Of a stretch of 64,000 nt of DNA, positions 8,242 through 19,512 are shown in pieces. The stretch covers positions 144,360-208,359 of the forward strand of contig NZ_CALPCZ010000002.1 in the NCBI RefSeq assembly GCF_943193135.1. The letters are read 5' to 3'. The position numbers were made by a program, and so were the translations under genes. The stretch's first letter is position 1, and every line of letters begins with the position of its first letter. The notes beneath the pieces are model-generated. The model was not told the origin of the DNA and ran no database searches. It worked only from the letters and a program-made list of their open reading frames with translations. This DNA comes from Odoribacter lunatus. GTDB lineage: Bacteria > Bacteroidota > Bacteroidia > Bacteroidales > Marinifilaceae.

Positions 8242-9486
8242 ATGGATATGATAACAAGAAAGCGTTATTTGGACAAAATAGAAACAGCTTTTAGGTTGGT
8301 ACCTATCGTGGTTTTAATCGGCGCACGACAAGTGGGCAAAACCTCCATTATGAAATCCTATCCTGTAAAGGATTTCCGCAATACGTTATTCCTGAATGGT
8401 CAAGACGTTGAGGTCGCTATGCGTTTCCAACAATTCAGCACAATCGAGCAATACCTGAAAATTTACCTGAACCCACAATTGGAAGGTTTGCTATTGCTGG
8501 ATGAATTCCAATACATCCAAGGTATCTCTACTATGTTGAAACTCCTGACGGACAAATATGAAGGTTTGCGTATCCTTTGTTCTGGCAGTTCCAGTCTCGA
8601 CATTCTTCAGCGTGTTGAAGAATCTCTGGCAGGCAGGGTGCGGGTCATAGAAGTGCTTTCGCTTTCGTTTTCGGAATACTTGCTGTTCAAAGATGAACGC
8701 CTATGGCAATTGCAGCAACAAGTATCCGTCGCGGATGACGAAAACCTGATTGCTCCGTTGCAACGAGCATACGAAGAATATCTGATTTACGGCGGATTTC
8801 CACGTACAGCCCTGACCGATAACCCGCAGGAAAAGGCAGAACTGCTGAACGATATTTACCAAACCTACCTGTTGAATGATGTGCGCCATTACATCTCAAA
8901 CGAATATTTCGTCGGTTTCAATCGCTTGGTGCGTCTGTTGTCCGTACAGATAGGCAATCTTGTCAATGTAAATGATTTGAGTCGTGAAAGCGGATTGCCA
9001 TACGCTCGTTGCGAAGAATATATTTATTTGCTCCAAAAGATGTATATCATTAAACTGATAGAACCTTATTTCACGAATAAACGCAAGGTTATCGGTAAAA
9101 TGAAAAAGGTGTACTTTTGTGATTTGGGATTGAGGAACATCATATACAATAGTTTCAATGAAATCGCATTTCGCACGGACAACGGTGCCCTGTTTGAAAA
9201 TGAAGTATTACTGGAATTGTGGCGAAACCGTCATTCTTCGGATACGATTTCTTTTTATCGGACTCAAAACGGCACAGAAGTGGATTTCATTTTGGAAGGT
9301 CCGCAACGGAAATTTGCCGTGGAATGTAAATACAAATGTTTTCAGCATCCGATATCCATTGCTTCTCTTTCCAATTTGGCTGTTGAAGAGAATATGTATG
9401 CTCAATACATTGCCAATATCAATCTCAACACCATCCATAAGGAGACTCGATTTGTTCCGGGTATTTTACTCGACCGCATCGAGTGA
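8242..9486 (+). CDS. AAA+ ATPase with DUF4143 (DEXX-box) domain
   Basis: 414 residues. The Walker A motif GARQVGKT is at 27-34 and Walker B LLLLDEFQ near 90; the GSSSLDIL segment follows. The C-terminal half has the DUF4143 pattern ending in the nuclease-like TEVDFILE...FAVECKYK region, with an Asp and an Glu-x-Lys that resemble a PD-(D/E)XK fold. Such proteins are common, horizontally mobile, and of unknown role; many are suspected conflict or toxin-associated genes. It sits between intact manA and a manA/hydrolase relic, which suggests late arrival at an unstable locus. Function is not assignable beyond ATP binding and a likely nuclease-like C-terminus. Confidence 0.8.
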   Translation: MDMITRKRYLDKIETAFRLVPIVVLIGARQVGKTSIMKSYPVKDFRNTLFLNGQDVEVAMRFQQFSTIEQYLKIYLNPQLEGLLLLDEFQYIQGISTMLKLLTDKYEGLRILCSGSSSLDILQRVEESLAGRVRVIEVLSLSFSEYLLFKDERLWQLQQQVSVADDENLIAPLQRAYEEYLIYGGFPRTALTDNPQEKAELLNDIYQTYLLNDVRHYISNEYFVGFNRLVRLLSVQIGNLVNVNDLSRESGLPYARCEEYIYLLQKMYIIKLIEPYFTNKRKVIGKMKKVYFCDLGLRNIIYNSFNEIAFRTDNGALFENEVLLELWRNRHSSDTISFYRTQNGTEVDFILEGPQRKFAVECKYKCFQHPISIASLSNLAVEENMYAQYIANINLNTIHKETRFVPGILLDRIE

Positions 9487-9489
9487 TTC

Positions 9490-9831
9490 TCTCAAAAAAA
9501 GCGGAGGAGGTGTTGTGCCAGTAAGGCTGGTTGGTCTTGGTGGAGGAAGTGGCTTGCACCGGGGAGCGTTTGTCTGTTTTTTTGTATCGCTTCAACGTTT
9601 ATTTTCCAGCGGAAACCGTTATCGGTTTTGCCGTATGCGTTTGGGCGTTCTTTGGCGACGGCATCATTGGGATGCACCTAGATGGAAAGGTCGTCGCAGG
9701 CATCGATGTATTTAATCAGCAAAGGAAATTCGATGCCGGATTGTATGCCTGTTTCACTTTTGCCGGCGAGTTTTTTCCCTCCCCAGATGTTTGCTTGATG
9801 ATGGGCTTAAATTTTAAAGGATATAGCATGT
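9490..9831 (-). pseudogene. composite relic: manA 5' fragment joined to an alpha/beta-hydrolase 3' fragment
   Basis: Read on the minus strand from 9831, the sequence begins like manA (MLYPLKFKPIIKQ), loses one base near codon 14 (frameshift), then jumps at a shared GGCATCG from the manA codons for QSGIG straight to those for GIEFPLLIKYIDACDDLSI. A TAG replaces the Gln of QVHP, and after VAKERPNAYGKT the frame passes into FRWKINVEAIQKN and GASHFLHQDQP...LLRFF, which match the middle and end of a hydrolase such as the one at 10985-11764. Several independent lesions make this a dead relic. Order and orientation fit a collapsed tandem duplication of a hydrolase-manA pair. Confidence 0.8.
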
Positions 9832-9850
9832 TGTTATTGTTTTTTAATTG

Positions 9851-9858
9851 TAACTTCG
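9851..9858 (+). promoter_or_regulatory. near-consensus -7 box (TAACTTCG) for the lipoprotein gene
   Basis: TAACTTCG differs from TAnnTTTG at one position and has a TTG 17 nt upstream (9831-9833). It lies 29 nt before the ATG. The promoter is thus placed exactly at the edge of the manA relic. Confidence 0.4.
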
Positions 9859-9887
9859 CAAAGTTATTATTTTTAATTAATAAGGTT

Positions 9888-10988
9888 ATGAAATGGAGTA
9901 GGTTATTTATGTTGCTCGCGCTAATGTCTGCGGGTGTTGCATGCAGTGATGACGATTCGCACAAGGAGGAGGATGAGGTGTTGGATATGTCGGGTGTTTT
10001 GGGGCAGAGTCTTTATTATAATAAGTGGTTGAATAATAAAAATGATTATACGACGGAGGGTATGGTCGATGTGATTCGTTTCGGGCAGGATGGTAAGTTG
10101 TGGGAGATTGATTTCGGCGGACACAATGAGAAACTTTTGGGTACGTGGAAGGAGAATACGGATAATAATCAGGTAGAAGTCAGCTATGAAGACGGGGAGA
10201 AGGAGATTTGGCATGTGTTAAGTTGGAAGAATGGGATTTTTACTGTTATGGTGAATAAAGGGAAACGGGAATATATCGCCGAAGATAATTCGCTGGTGGA
10301 TTATCTGAAGAATATGAGCGGGGATGCTTTTTTCCTGACGGAAGTTGAACAGGGGGGAAGTAAAACTTCCTTGCGTGTGTTGCTGGAGGGTGAACAGACG
10401 GTGAATGTTAGGGAGGCGAAAGTTATTCTTGATAAAGATCAGGAGATGGAGTTGGTGTATGTGGGGAATAATGTGATGATGGAGAAGGAGGCGATAGAGG
10501 AAGAGGCGTTGACGAATCTTGGTATGCCGGGGAAGGGCAGAGATGTTATTTTCTATGTGAATGAAGGCAGTGAACGTGAGTTTAAATTTTCAGACTATGT
10601 GTATGCTGACGGATTTACGAAGGTGGATTATAAGGCTTTCGACTTACGTGCAAGCAATACCAGCGGTGAGATTTCGGTGAATTGGAAAAATCCGTATTCC
10701 AATGGAGAAACTTATTGCCAAGTGGAGGTATTATCTTCGGACGAGAAGACTACCTATTTTAAAAGCGATTTGGAAAAAGGCAGATTGACGTTGGATATTG
10801 ATAATACGACTAAGACGATCTCTGGATCGAATGATATCCGAAAGCTGTTGGATAAGGGACGGGGAACTAATTTTATTGTTCGTTTGTCGGTGGTATTATT
10901 GGAGCCGGGTATTTCGTCAACCAGCAGCAGTTGTTATATCAATCGCCAGGCTGTAACGAATGTTACAGTTTTGGAGGTTCTGAATTAG
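9888..10988 (+). CDS. hypothetical lipoprotein
   Basis: 366 residues from the ATG at 9888, which gives MKWSRLFMLLALMSAGVAC with a lipobox Cys at 19 followed by SDDDS, the acidic export signal typical of surface lipoproteins in Bacteroidota. The upstream open frame runs through the manA relic and was not used. The mature part starts with a lipocalin-like or DUF-type beta-rich domain (LYYNKWLNNKNDYTTEG...FGQDGKLWEI...GTWKENTDNN), and ends in a domain with a fibronectin-like feel (GEISVNWKNPYSNGETYCQVEV). I do not recognise the family. It overlaps the convergent hydrolase gene by 4 nt. Confidence 0.75.
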   Translation: MKWSRLFMLLALMSAGVACSDDDSHKEEDEVLDMSGVLGQSLYYNKWLNNKNDYTTEGMVDVIRFGQDGKLWEIDFGGHNEKLLGTWKENTDNNQVEVSYEDGEKEIWHVLSWKNGIFTVMVNKGKREYIAEDNSLVDYLKNMSGDAFFLTEVEQGGSKTSLRVLLEGEQTVNVREAKVILDKDQEMELVYVGNNVMMEKEAIEEEALTNLGMPGKGRDVIFYVNEGSEREFKFSDYVYADGFTKVDYKAFDLRASNTSGEISVNWKNPYSNGETYCQVEVLSSDEKTTYFKSDLEKGRLTLDIDNTTKTISGSNDIRKLLDKGRGTNFIVRLSVVLLEPGISSTSSSCYINRQAVTNVTVLEVLN

Positions 10989-11764
10989 GATTTTATTAGG
11001 AGGTGGGATAATATTAGTTTGTATAGTCTTTCCGGCTCTTCTGTGTGAAGCCAATGACCGGTATCGGGAATTTGGGTCAGCAGGGCAGCTGGAAAGTTTT
11101 TTTTGAGAATGTCCGGGTTGGGGATGTAGGGCGAGTTTTCTCCTTTGACGAATAGGAGCGGGCGGTTGTATTGCAGGTGGATGAGTTCGTCCGGCCACTG
11201 GCAGATGACATGACGGTTGTTGTAGAGGGCTTCTGCGTTTATTTTCCATTCAAAATCTCCCTCTTTTTTTCGTCGGATGTTTTTTAGGATGATTTGTTGT
11301 TCTTGTTCAGAGGGAAGGTGTTGGGCCAGGTGTTTTTTAATGGATTCGTAAGAGTTGAATTGTTTAAGTTCGGTGGTATGGATGAGCCGGAATAGTCTTT
11401 CGTGCAGTTCCGGCAGGGGATAATCGCAAGGAGCGATGTCGAGAATGATGCTTTGACTGATTAAGGATGGTTGTTTCAGTAAAAGGTACATGGCGGTTTT
11501 TCCTCCCATGGAGTGGCCGATTAGGTGCGGCTGTTCTTTGGGGCAGAGGGACTGTATTAATTCTGCGATGTCTTGTGCGAGGGCGCTGTAACTATGTTCC
11601 GGATGATGGGGAGAATGGCCGTGGTTGCGCAAGTCCGGCAATATGACCCGAAAGTGTTTGCTTAACTGGTGTGCAATTGGAAGCCAATTGTCAGAAGCCC
11701 CCCAAAGTCCATGCAGGATGAATACCGGGTGACCTTTGCCTTCTTCTCTGTAAAATAGCTTCAT
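10985..11764 (-). CDS. alpha/beta-fold hydrolase (YbfF-like esterase)
   Basis: 259 residues. The oxyanion region FILHGLWGASDNW, the nucleophile elbow GHSMGG with its Ser, and the catalytic His in DTGHWLH are present; LPDLRNHGHSPH is typical of the YbfF/acyl-CoA esterase branch. It probably hydrolyses a small ester or thioester in the cytosol; no signal peptide is seen. A diverged relic of a similar gene's 3' half lies at 9490-9640. The gene is monocistronic, divergent from nothing nearby, and is followed upstream (higher coordinates) by the frd terminator. Confidence 0.85.
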   Translation of the reverse strand: MKLFYREEGKGHPVFILHGLWGASDNWLPIAHQLSKHFRVILPDLRNHGHSPHHPEHSYSALAQDIAELIQSLCPKEQPHLIGHSMGGKTAMYLLLKQPSLISQSIILDIAPCDYPLPELHERLFRLIHTTELKQFNSYESIKKHLAQHLPSEQEQQIILKNIRRKKEGDFEWKINAEALYNNRHVICQWPDELIHLQYNRPLLFVKGENSPYIPNPDILKKNFPAALLTQIPDTGHWLHTEEPERLYKLILSHLLIKS

Positions 11765-11777
11765 GGGAATAAAATTT

Positions 11778-11808
11778 GAGGGTGCCGAATAATTATCCGG
11801 GCACCCTC
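11778..11808. terminator. terminator after frdB
   Basis: Arms GAGGGTGCC (11778-11786) and GGCACCCTC (11800-11808) pair perfectly around a 13-nt loop, 25 nt beyond the frdB stop on the minus strand, followed by AAATTTTA. Confidence 0.65.
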
Positions 11809-11832
11809 TGTCTGTTTATCGGTAATAAATTC

Positions 11833-12594
11833 TTAGTCTTTCAGTTTTGCTTTTAAGAATTCCCGGTTTAAACGGGCAATGTGTTGAATGGAGATGCTTT
11901 TGGGGCATTCCATTTCACAGGCACCGGTGTTGGTGCAGTTACCGAATCCAAGTTCATCCATTTTAGCGACCATGGCTTTTGCTCTGCGGGCAGCTTCAAT
12001 TTTTCCCTGCGGTAATAGTGCCAGTTGGGATACTTTGGCTGCGACGAATAGCATGGCAGAAGAGTTTTTGCAGGTTGCCGCGCATGCACCGCATCCGATA
12101 CAAGCGGCAGCATCCATGGCTTCTTCCGCATTGTCGTTAGAGATGGGGATAGCGTTACCGTCGGGTACACCTCCTGTGTTTACGGATACATATCCGCCTG
12201 CCTGCAAGATTTTTTCGTAAGCCTGACGGTCTACGATGAGGTCTTTGATAACAGGGAATGCTCCGCTTCGCCACGGTTCAATGGTGATGGTGGCTCCATC
12301 CTCGAAACGACGCATGTGTAATTGGCATGTGGTAACATCGTCGTCCGGTCCGTGAGCGCGTCCGTCGATGAACAGGCTACAAGTTCCGCAGATACCTTCA
12401 CGACAATCGTGGTCGAAAGCAACCGGTTCTTTGTTTTCGCTAACCAGTTGTTCATTCAGGATGTCCAGCATTTCAAGGAATGAAGTGCCTGTGGAAATAT
12501 TATGGATTTTGTATGTTTCAAACGCGCCTTTGGATTTGGCATCTTTTTGACGCCATACCTTCAGTGTCAGTTCTTTTAATATTTTGTCTGCCAT
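11833..12594 (-). CDS. frdB: fumarate reductase / succinate dehydrogenase iron-sulfur subunit
   Basis: 253 residues. The [2Fe-2S] cysteines are at C64, C69, C72 (CREGICGTC) and C90. The [4Fe-4S] motif [11 protein letters not shown] and the second ferredoxin motif [14 protein letters not shown], whose first group lacks one Cys spacing as in [3Fe-4S] sites, follow. The protein carries electrons between the flavin in FrdA and the hemes in FrdC. In anaerobic Bacteroidales the complex mainly runs as quinol:fumarate reductase, leading to succinate and propionate. Last gene of frdCAB, 23 nt after frdA. Confidence 0.95.
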   Translation of the reverse strand: MADKILKELTLKVWRQKDAKSKGAFETYKIHNISTGTSFLEMLDILNEQLVSENKEPVAFDHDCREGICGTCSLFIDGRAHGPDDDVTTCQLHMRRFEDGATITIEPWRSGAFPVIKDLIVDRQAYEKILQAGGYVSVNTGGVPDGNAIPISNDNAEEAMDAAACIGCGACAATCKNSSAMLFVAAKVSQLALLPQGKIEAARRAKAMVAKMDELGFGNCTNTGACEMECPKSISIQHIARLNREFLKAKLKD

Positions 12595-12617
12595 AATGAT
12601 TTTGTATTTATTGTTCT

Positions 12618-14558
<1,941 letters not shown>

Positions 14559-14599
14559 AGTGAATTTTTTTAGTTTTTGATTTTATGTTGGATTGGTGT

Positions 14600-15235
14600 T
14601 TATTTTCCGAATATCAAGAAGTAAATCGGAAGGATGCTGAAGCCTACAGCGAACACTATCGCAAAGAAATAAGCTACATATTCCAGACGTTTTCTCCAAA
14701 TGTCGTTGGAAAAACCGATGGATTGGAATGCCGACCAGAATCCGTGGGAAATATGGAGTCCCAATAAAATAGCGGCAATAATGTAGATTACGGCATATAC
14801 CGGCTGCATTAAGGTTTTGCTTACCAATTCGTATTGGCTGCTGACTTCACTGAATTTGAAGTAGTACCAGAAGTTACAGATGTGGAGCGCAAGGAATGCC
14901 AATACCAATGCCCCTAAGATATACATGTTGCGGGAAGGCCACGTGCAATTTTTTGATTGATTGCGTAAAGCGTATTTTTGCGGGCGAGCCTTTTGATTCT
15001 GAATCGTTAAAATACTTGCCCAGATAATGTGGATGATAAAACCCAGAGCAAGAACCGGTTCGATTACTTTGATAAAAGGCAGTTCCATAAATTCACATCC
15101 TGCATTGAAGGCTTCTTCGCCGAAAAGCAGCAATAGGTTCACCGATAAGTGAACGCATAAGAATAGAATTAGAAAAAGTCCAGATAAACTCATGATGACT
15201 TTTTTCCCAATAGAGGAGGATAAAAAATTACTCAT
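14600..15235 (-). CDS. frdC: fumarate reductase / succinate dehydrogenase cytochrome b subunit
   Basis: 211 residues with five hydrophobic segments, typical for the single diheme anchor of B-type enzymes. Candidate heme ligands are the His residues in CVHLSVNL, FIIHIIWA, ALHICNFW and LHISHGFW. It anchors FrdAB to the membrane and passes electrons from menaquinol. First gene of the operon, with a -7 box about 47 nt upstream. Confidence 0.93.
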   Translation of the reverse strand: MSNFLSSSIGKKVIMSLSGLFLILFLCVHLSVNLLLLFGEEAFNAGCEFMELPFIKVIEPVLALGFIIHIIWASILTIQNQKARPQKYALRNQSKNCTWPSRNMYILGALVLAFLALHICNFWYYFKFSEVSSQYELVSKTLMQPVYAVIYIIAAILLGLHISHGFWSAFQSIGFSNDIWRKRLEYVAYFFAIVFAVGFSILPIYFLIFGK

Positions 15236-15281
15236 AGTAAGATTTATTGATTAATAAATGGTTAAAATCTCTGTTCATGTG

Positions 15282-15289
15282 CAAAAGTA
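15282..15289 (-). promoter_or_regulatory. -7 box (TACTTTTG) for frdCAB
   Basis: The minus strand reads TACTTTTG, an exact match to TAnnTTTG, 47 nt upstream of the frdC ATG. A -33 element at the usual distance is not obvious. Confidence 0.55.
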
Positions 15290-15334
15290 TCTTTTTTCTT
15301 TGATTTTGCCATGAATCAATAGAGAAAAGTTTCA

Positions 15335-18334
15335 TTAATTAGCGGAATTGTTTTTTGTTTTTAAGGCTTGGTATAGGACGCTTTGTATTTCTGTCCGTAT
15401 ATTTTCCTCGCTGAGCTTTGTATTGAATTCGTTGGGATAAGTCCGGTTTGACAGAAATATATACAAAAGTCGGTTCTCCGGGTCCGCCCAGACAAGGGTG
15501 CCGGTAAATCCGGTGTGTCCGAAACTGCAAGCGGGGGCTTCTTTGCAGGTAGGCCCTATTTTTTTTTCATCCAATTCCGGTTTGTCAAATCCGAGGGCTC
15601 TTCGATTGTTTGGAAAACAATGGTTCTTTTGTGTGAATAGCTGAATAGTAGCGGAATCTAATAATTGTTCTCCTCCGTAGCTGCCGTTGTTTAAGTAGAG
15701 AGTCATGATTTTTGCCAAATCTTCAGCCGTGGAAAACAGTCCGGCGTGTCCGGCTATTCCTCCCAATATGGCAGCGGTCGGGTCATGTACATAGCCTTTT
15801 ATTTCTGATTTGCGGTATAGATTGTCGACACAGGAAGGTACAATTAGTTCCTGTGGAAGACGTTTATAGGCTAAAAAGTCGGTGTGGGTGGTACCCAGTT
15901 TTTCAAAGAAGTATTTTTTGGCTAATACGTCTAAAGAGGAGCCTGTTTGTGTTTCTGCAATTTTTTGAAGGAAAATGAATCCGAGGTCGCTGTACGCATA
16001 TTCCTTTTTAGGACTGACGTCGGAGTGGATGATTTTGGCCAGAACTGTATCCTGATACCCATTGAACATATACAGTCCGGGAGTGAAAAGCCGGTAGCCC
16101 GGACGGGAGGTATGGGACAGCGTGCTGTCTTTGAATTGGTAATTGGGGTTTGCGAACAAGTGGTCTTTCAGCTTCAGGGTATTGTATTTTGTCGGCACTT
16201 TGGAGAAAAGATGTTCGGGCAGTTCTTTCATGTTGATTGGTTCGGAAAAGACGGGGAAGAAACTTTTTAGTCCGGCGTTGTGTGTCAATATTTCTTTTAG
16301 TGTGATGCCTTCTTTATTGGTTTGTGCCAACGCAGGGTAATATAAGTGGGCAGAAGAGTCCAATTCGATTTTTTTCTGCTCATAAAGTTTCATGATGATA
16401 GGCAGCGTTGCCGTGATTTTCGTTACGGAAGCGATGTCATAAATATTGTCGGGGTGGGTCGCTTTTTGTTTTTCGTAGGTGTGATAGCCGAATGCTTTAT
16501 TATATATGATGTAATCATCTTTGGCAACGAGTACTTGACAGCCGGGGGTACTTTTTATGCGGATGGCGTTTTCGCAAATAGAGTCAATGGCGGACAGAGA
16601 AGCTGAAGGTATGCCGCACATTTCAGGAAGTTCATAACCTAAGCGGATTTTTGGAGTTGTGATGCCTGTACCCTCCGGAAATTCGGGGGAGATGGAGACG
16701 GGTAATTTTCCGGAGACGGGAATGCCTCCGAAGACAGCTTGTGCTGCATATTGTCTCGCATACAAATGGTCTTCATAGCTGATTAGAATAGCATCAATAG
16801 GCAGGTGTGTGTACTGTTGCAATCCATACGGGATCCCTGGATGGCAAAGTATGATTTTTTTGTTTTTAAGGAGCGTGATAAATTGTTTTAATGCCGGAGT
16901 GTAGCCATACTGTCGGGAGATTTTATTGGAGGCAGCATTGTTGTAAATGATAACACAGTGGTAAGATGATAGTTTTTTGATTAATTTCTGTATAGCATCT
17001 TCGGATAGATTTTTGGGTGTGGTGAAATGAGAAACTTTGGCGTATTTGCCTAAAGTTGTTTGAAATGTGTTTAGTTTTTCGGAACCGAAGTTTACGGAAG
17101 CAATTTTCAGCGTATCCAGATGTTTCAACGGTACTAATTCCCCGTTATTTTTGATAAGGGTTATGGCATTTTTATACAGTTCTTGTTTTAAGGCAAAATC
17201 TTCGGGACGGTTTACTCTGGACCAAAGTTGTTCGTTCTTTAAATTCGTGGAGGGAATGTATTGTTGTTTTATACGTAAGATTTTTTGACATTTGGCGTGA
17301 ATGTCCTGTTCTGATAGTAAGCCGTTGCGGATGGCTTTTTTAATTTGTCGGATTGCATGTTCAAGATTTTCAGGGAATAAGAGTATATCATTTCCTGCCA
17401 TGAGAGCCTGTACTTCTGCTTCTCCCTTTTCCCTCCCGGTCGTGACACCTTTCATGTTCATGGCGTCGGTAAAACAGAGACCGTCAAAGCCTAATTGTCC
17501 GCGTAGCCAATGATTGACAATGTGTGGGGATAATGTGGCGGGCAGTGAGGAGGAGTCCAGGGCTTTTACATTGAGGTGGGCAACCATAATGGCGGGCAGA
17601 CTGTCCTGAATGAGTCTTTTGAAAGGATATAGCTCTATTGAATCCAAGTGTTCCAGATTGTGAGAAATCACGGGGAGAGTCAGATGCGAGTCGGTATTGG
17701 TATTTCCATGTCCGGGGAAATGTTTGGCTACGGGCAGTACGTTGTTGGATAAACTGCCGGCAATATACATGCTCGTTTTTTTGTATACGTTCTCCGGGTT
17801 TTCGCCGAAAGAGCGCATGCCGATAATCGGGTTTTTAGGATTGTCGTTGATATCTGCGATAGGAGCGAAGTTAACGTGTATACCCATTTCGTTGCAATGG
17901 CGGGCGATGGTCTGGCCTAAGCGATAGATGAGGGAATCGTTCGTGACGGCTCCGTTGATAAGCATTTGCGGAAATTCCATAGCGGTTTGCAAGCGCCAGC
18001 CTAATCCGTGTTCCGCATCAATACCTATTAGCAACGGATATTTGCTGATTTTTTGAAAATTACGGGTCATTTCCAATTGCTTTGCCGGGTCGCCTTGAAA
18101 GAAAATAAGCCCGCCGATATGGTATTTCTTGATTATTTCTTTTGTTTTTTCTTCATATTCTTTGTCCTTATTGCTATACACGGCAATCATGAAAAGCTGT
18201 CCTATTTTTTCATCCAAAGTCATATTGTTCAATGTCGTTATGACTTGGTCGGGTTGTGACTGAGGATACCCTTGGAACACTATTCCCGATAAAAGAAAAA
18301 ACAGTATGATGCAATGTTTCCGTATAAGTATCAT
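15335..18334 (-). CDS. GH3 beta-N-acetylhexosaminidase (NagZ-like) fused to a serine beta-lactamase-like domain
   Basis: 999 residues with a signal peptide (hydrophobic to about 24, cut near QG/YPQSQ). The GH3 domain (about 30-370) has KHFPGHG (204-210), the Asp-x-His acid/base pair D215/H217 and the nucleophile D290 in CFTDAMNM. A GH3 C-terminal-type domain follows (about 385-560). From about 600 there is a class C beta-lactamase/DD-peptidase fold with SVTK (S636 to K639), a YSD in place of the Tyr-x-Asn motif and an HTG motif. Both halves act on peptidoglycan, so the protein probably trims muropeptides in the periplasm. The fusion is widespread in Bacteroidota. Transcribed alone after a terminator. 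Confidence 0.88.
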   Translation of the reverse strand: MILIRKHCIILFFLLSGIVFQGYPQSQPDQVITTLNNMTLDEKIGQLFMIAVYSNKDKEYEEKTKEIIKKYHIGGLIFFQGDPAKQLEMTRNFQKISKYPLLIGIDAEHGLGWRLQTAMEFPQMLINGAVTNDSLIYRLGQTIARHCNEMGIHVNFAPIADINDNPKNPIIGMRSFGENPENVYKKTSMYIAGSLSNNVLPVAKHFPGHGNTNTDSHLTLPVISHNLEHLDSIELYPFKRLIQDSLPAIMVAHLNVKALDSSSLPATLSPHIVNHWLRGQLGFDGLCFTDAMNMKGVTTGREKGEAEVQALMAGNDILLFPENLEHAIRQIKKAIRNGLLSEQDIHAKCQKILRIKQQYIPSTNLKNEQLWSRVNRPEDFALKQELYKNAITLIKNNGELVPLKHLDTLKIASVNFGSEKLNTFQTTLGKYAKVSHFTTPKNLSEDAIQKLIKKLSSYHCVIIYNNAASNKISRQYGYTPALKQFITLLKNKKIILCHPGIPYGLQQYTHLPIDAILISYEDHLYARQYAAQAVFGGIPVSGKLPVSISPEFPEGTGITTPKIRLGYELPEMCGIPSASLSAIDSICENAIRIKSTPGCQVLVAKDDYIIYNKAFGYHTYEKQKATHPDNIYDIASVTKITATLPIIMKLYEQKKIELDSSAHLYYPALAQTNKEGITLKEILTHNAGLKSFFPVFSEPINMKELPEHLFSKVPTKYNTLKLKDHLFANPNYQFKDSTLSHTSRPGYRLFTPGLYMFNGYQDTVLAKIIHSDVSPKKEYAYSDLGFIFLQKIAETQTGSSLDVLAKKYFFEKLGTTHTDFLAYKRLPQELIVPSCVDNLYRKSEIKGYVHDPTAAILGGIAGHAGLFSTAEDLAKIMTLYLNNGSYGGEQLLDSATIQLFTQKNHCFPNNRRALGFDKPELDEKKIGPTCKEAPACSFGHTGFTGTLVWADPENRLLYIFLSNRTYPNEFNTKLSEENIRTEIQSVLYQALKTKNNSAN

Positions 18335-18350
18335 GAAGTAAAGATAAGGA

Positions 18351-18383
18351 AAAGAGGGTAGCGAAAAGATCGGTACCCTCTTT
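18351..18383 (-). terminator. terminator after the thioredoxin-lipoprotein gene
   Basis: Arms AAAGAGGGTA (18351-18360) and TACCCTCTTT (18374-18383) pair perfectly; on the minus strand the second arm runs into TTTTCC. It ends the DUF4270 - outer membrane protein - thioredoxin transcript before the GH3 gene. Confidence 0.7.
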
Positions 18384-18402
18384 CATTTGCTTAAATATAT
18401 GT

Positions 18403-19494
18403 TTATTTTAATAATTCGGCGATTTTATCCTCCAGTTCCTGACCGTGAAGATTATGTGCAACGATGATATTGTCTTCGTTTAATATGAAAAGGTTGGGAA
18501 TGCTCATTACGGCATATTGTCCGGCAGCGGCATTGTTCCAATACTGAAGATCGGAAACCTGATACCACACAAGGTGGTCATCTGCTATTGCTTTTTCCCA
18601 ATTCGCTTTATCTCTGTCTAATGATACACCGAGAATTTCCAATCCTTTCGGATGGAATTTTTTGTAAATCCGTACCATTTCGGGATTGGCACGACGACAG
18701 GGACCGCACCAGGAAGCCCAGAAGTCAATGATTTTCACTTTGCCTTTGATGTCATACAAAGACAGCGGTTTGCCTTCGGGAGTATCTTGTGTAAAGTTAG
18801 GAGCCTTTTGACCGATGGCAACGGTTTCTAATTTTTTAATATGTTCGGCAATTTTTTGTCCGTATTCGCTGGCTTTGGCATTCTCGCCCAAAGCGTTGTA
18901 TTTTTCCTGCAATGTCGGTAAATCCAGATTATAAATCTGACTGTTTATGATGTAAGGAGCAACATAGCTGTCCGGATAAGCGGCAATCAAAGCATCCTTT
19001 TTTGCAGAAAACAAGCTGTCAGCCTCATTAAATTGATTGCGGATGGCATTGATTGTTTTTTCGTCTTTCGCTTGCATGGCAGCAGAATATTCTTTGTAAA
19101 GTTCGGACTGCTGTTTTCTGTAATCGTAGGAAATAGCCAAATATTCATTCAGGATTTTTTGGTTTTCCGTTCCTTCGATTTTAGACAGGGTATTGTCTGT
19201 GGGATGAAGTGTTGCCGTGAAAGTAGCGTTTTCGATTAAAATAGGGGCTCCGCCTTTTTTACCTTCTACGACAAGTTCTGCATTGGTAAGGTTGTTGGCG
19301 ATGCCGCGCATGGTAAATTTACCCGACTTAATCGGTGCCTGGTTCAAAGTATCAACGACTCTTCTGTTGTATTTTAGCAAATAAACGGTGCCTTCATTCT
19401 CACCTTCAATACTTCCTTTAATAGTGTATTGAGGTGTGGTATTGCAGGCAGCCAGAAAGGCGAGCGCTGCTAATGGAAATAAAATTCGTTTCAT
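18403..19494 (-). CDS. DUF4369 / TlpA-like thiol-disulfide oxidoreductase lipoprotein
   Basis: 363 residues. The signal MKRILFPLAALAFLAAC gives a lipobox Cys at 17. Residues about 24-125 fit DUF4369 (YTIKGSIEGENEGTVYLL), a linker with charged helices follows, and the C-terminal 140 residues are a redoxin domain with the active site WASWCGPCRR and the cis-Pro in MSIPNLF. It likely reduces or isomerises disulfides in periplasmic or outer membrane proteins. It follows the outer membrane protein gene by 18 nt. Confidence 0.9.
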   Translation of the reverse strand: MKRILFPLAALAFLAACNTTPQYTIKGSIEGENEGTVYLLKYNRRVVDTLNQAPIKSGKFTMRGIANNLTNAELVVEGKKGGAPILIENATFTATLHPTDNTLSKIEGTENQKILNEYLAISYDYRKQQSELYKEYSAAMQAKDEKTINAIRNQFNEADSLFSAKKDALIAAYPDSYVAPYIINSQIYNLDLPTLQEKYNALGENAKASEYGQKIAEHIKKLETVAIGQKAPNFTQDTPEGKPLSLYDIKGKVKIIDFWASWCGPCRRANPEMVRIYKKFHPKGLEILGVSLDRDKANWEKAIADDHLVWYQVSDLQYWNNAAAGQYAVMSIPNLFILNEDNIIVAHNLHGQELEDKIAELLK

Positions 19495-19512
19495 AGTTCT
19501 TATAATTATAGA

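Noticed and set aside
9531..9887. Open frame extending the lipoprotein gene upstream
   Set aside because: It runs through the manA/hydrolase relic on the opposite strand and lies before both the -7 box and a perfect lipoprotein signal at 9888.
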